Part shown: positions 63,119-64,000 of the stretch, in pieces
How the letters are laid out: each line of letters begins with the position of its first letter
How positions within the stretch are numbered: the first letter of the stretch is position 1
Origin: Draconibacterium mangrovi
Lineage (GTDB): Bacteria; Bacteroidota; Bacteroidia; Bacteroidales; Prolixibacteraceae
Length of the DNA: 64,000 nt
NCBI RefSeq assembly: GCF_010586825.1
Contig: NZ_JAAAGB010000002.1
Location: 124,001 to 188,000, forward strand
Reading direction: 5' to 3'
The notes under the pieces: generated by a model
Databases searched by the model: none
What the model saw: the letters and a program-made list of their open reading frames with translations, nothing else
Told to the model about the DNA's origin: nothing
Position numbers and translations under genes: made by a program

Positions 63119-63770
63119 TCAAAAAGTAGATATCGTGGTTATCGACGACCATAAACTTTTTAGAAAAGGGATGGTTGGCTTGTTAGACGATTTTGATATT
63201 GTTGAGAATATATACGAAGCCGGTAACGGAATAGAATTATTGGAACTGCTTTCAGAACTGGACAAAAAACCGGACTTGGTATTGCTTGATATTAATATGC
63301 CCGAAATGGATGGTGTTGAGGTAACCGGGCATTTACGAAAAGATTACCCTGATATTCGGATTTTAATACTAAGTATGGAAGAAGCTCCGCAACTGGTGGC
63401 TCACCTGGTTAACGAAGGAGTAAATGGTTACTTATTAAAAAATGCCGAGCCTGACGAGTTGGAGCTGGCCATTAAAAAAGTACTAAAAAACGATTTCTAC
63501 TTCTCGGGTAGTTTGTCGGGAGCAGTTCTGCAGGGATTAAAGAAAAATACGACCAAAGATTCAGCATTTCTGCTGAAGCTTACAAAGCGCGAAAGCGAGG
63601 TGTTGAAGCTGATTTGCGAAGAACTAACGGCCACCGAAATTGGTGAAAAACTTGGCCTTAGCGCACGCACCATCGAAGGGCATAAATACAACTTGCTTGA
63701 AAAAACCAAAACCAAAAATGTTGCAGGACTTGTAATCTTTGCCATAAAAAACAATCTCTATAAAATATAA
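63111..63770 (+). CDS. NarL/LuxR-family response regulator
   Basis: 219 residues. The receiver domain starts VDIVVIDDHKLFRKGMVGLL with phospho-acceptor Asp60 in PDLVLLDINMPEMDG, and the conserved Lys in GVNGYLLKNAEPDEL. The C-terminal LuxR HTH is LTKRESEVLKLICEELTATE, then LSARTIEGHKYNLLEKTKTK. Overlaps the kinase gene by 8 bp, so it is translationally coupled to it. Followed by a strong terminator. Confidence 0.95.
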   Translation: MSDQKVDIVVIDDHKLFRKGMVGLLDDFDIVENIYEAGNGIELLELLSELDKKPDLVLLDINMPEMDGVEVTGHLRKDYPDIRILILSMEEAPQLVAHLVNEGVNGYLLKNAEPDELELAIKKVLKNDFYFSGSLSGAVLQGLKKNTTKDSAFLLKLTKRESEVLKLICEELTATEIGEKLGLSARTIEGHKYNLLEKTKTKNVAGLVIFAIKNNLYKI

Positions 63771-63797
63771 AAGGAGCACAAAACCTGTGCTCCTTTT
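63769..63797 (+). terminator. Terminator of the NarL-type two-component operon
   Basis: AAAAGGAGCACA pairs perfectly with TGTGCTCCTTTT across a five-base loop, ending in T4, directly after the stop codon. The remaining 200 bp to the window end hold no recognisable gene. Confidence 0.88.
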
Positions 63798-64000
63798 CGG
63801 ATTCCATCTTCTTATTTTTTATCACTGTGACTCAGGGAAATGGGACAGTGTATGTTGAAGTAAAATGTGTTGAAAGTTGTAGGATAAAAAATAACTAAAC
63901 AGAGGGGAGGAAATACAGTTCAGCGTTTGTGATGTGAATGTGTCTAACGAATGTGAATTTATTTTACGCTTCATTTCCATTGATGGATCCTTTAGTTGTT

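Noticed and set aside
1-64000. CRISPR arrays, rRNA genes, known riboswitches
   Set aside because: No regularly spaced direct repeats, rRNA stretches or recognisable riboswitch cores were seen on either strand.

Overview
This window comes from a Bacteroidota chromosome, most likely a free-living, probably marine member of the Bacteroidia. The signs are several promoters with the phylum's -33 TTG / -7 TAnnTTTG form, families typical of the phylum (DUF4831, DUF6515, MnmD, a gliding-motility-type C-terminal module, POT transporter, LytS/LytTR pairs) and palindromic interspersed repeats common in these genomes. The genus is not resolved.

Positions 1-17375 look like the right arm of an integrated phage-like element that abuts the 3' end of a tRNA-Cys gene (17376-17446, minus strand). 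It starts inside a very large virion/internal-type protein, followed by an Ala/Gln-rich small protein and a strong terminator. Beyond that is about 12 kb of visibly AT-richer cargo: a zinc-finger/excisionase-like protein, an XRE repressor with a clear promoter, an IS110-family insertion with a candidate bridge RNA, two consecutive hairpin-plus-terminator modules, two orphan membrane proteins, a HEPN protein next to a DEDDh exonuclease-BRCT protein, and an overlapping two-gene operon that looks like a Panacea-domain antitoxin (PanA) with a large C-terminally membrane-anchored partner. No integrase is visible, so the other end of the element lies outside the window.

From 17.4 kb on the sequence is mostly core chromosome: folB, glnS, a LiaF-like envelope-stress operon with its LytS/LytTR two-component pair, a membrane-anchored MutS-family ATPase, a large secreted BNR/VPS10-like protein, and a BlaI/BlaR-type pair whose promoter carries three identical dyads spaced exactly 21 bp apart. 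A small accessory patch at 32.2-35.3 kb holds a thioredoxin-like lipoprotein ending in Ala7-Pro33-Ser-Lys, an orphan membrane protein, a broken secreted-protein gene and an Imm63-type immunity gene cut by an in-frame TAG.

The remainder (35.3-64 kb) is housekeeping: aat, DUF4831, a POT peptide transporter, pepD, a VOC protein, a TfoX-C-like protein, a D-threonine-aldolase-like enzyme, pncB, purA, fur, relA/spoT, a GmhB-like phosphatase, NUDIX, miaA, a pRiA4b ORF-3-like protein, mnmD, a Sua5/TsaC-type gene, trkH-trkA, comEC, def, ruvX, a secreted DUF6515 protein, two orphan genes and a NarL-type two-component system. Function calls come from reading motifs in the translated sequence; no database search was run.
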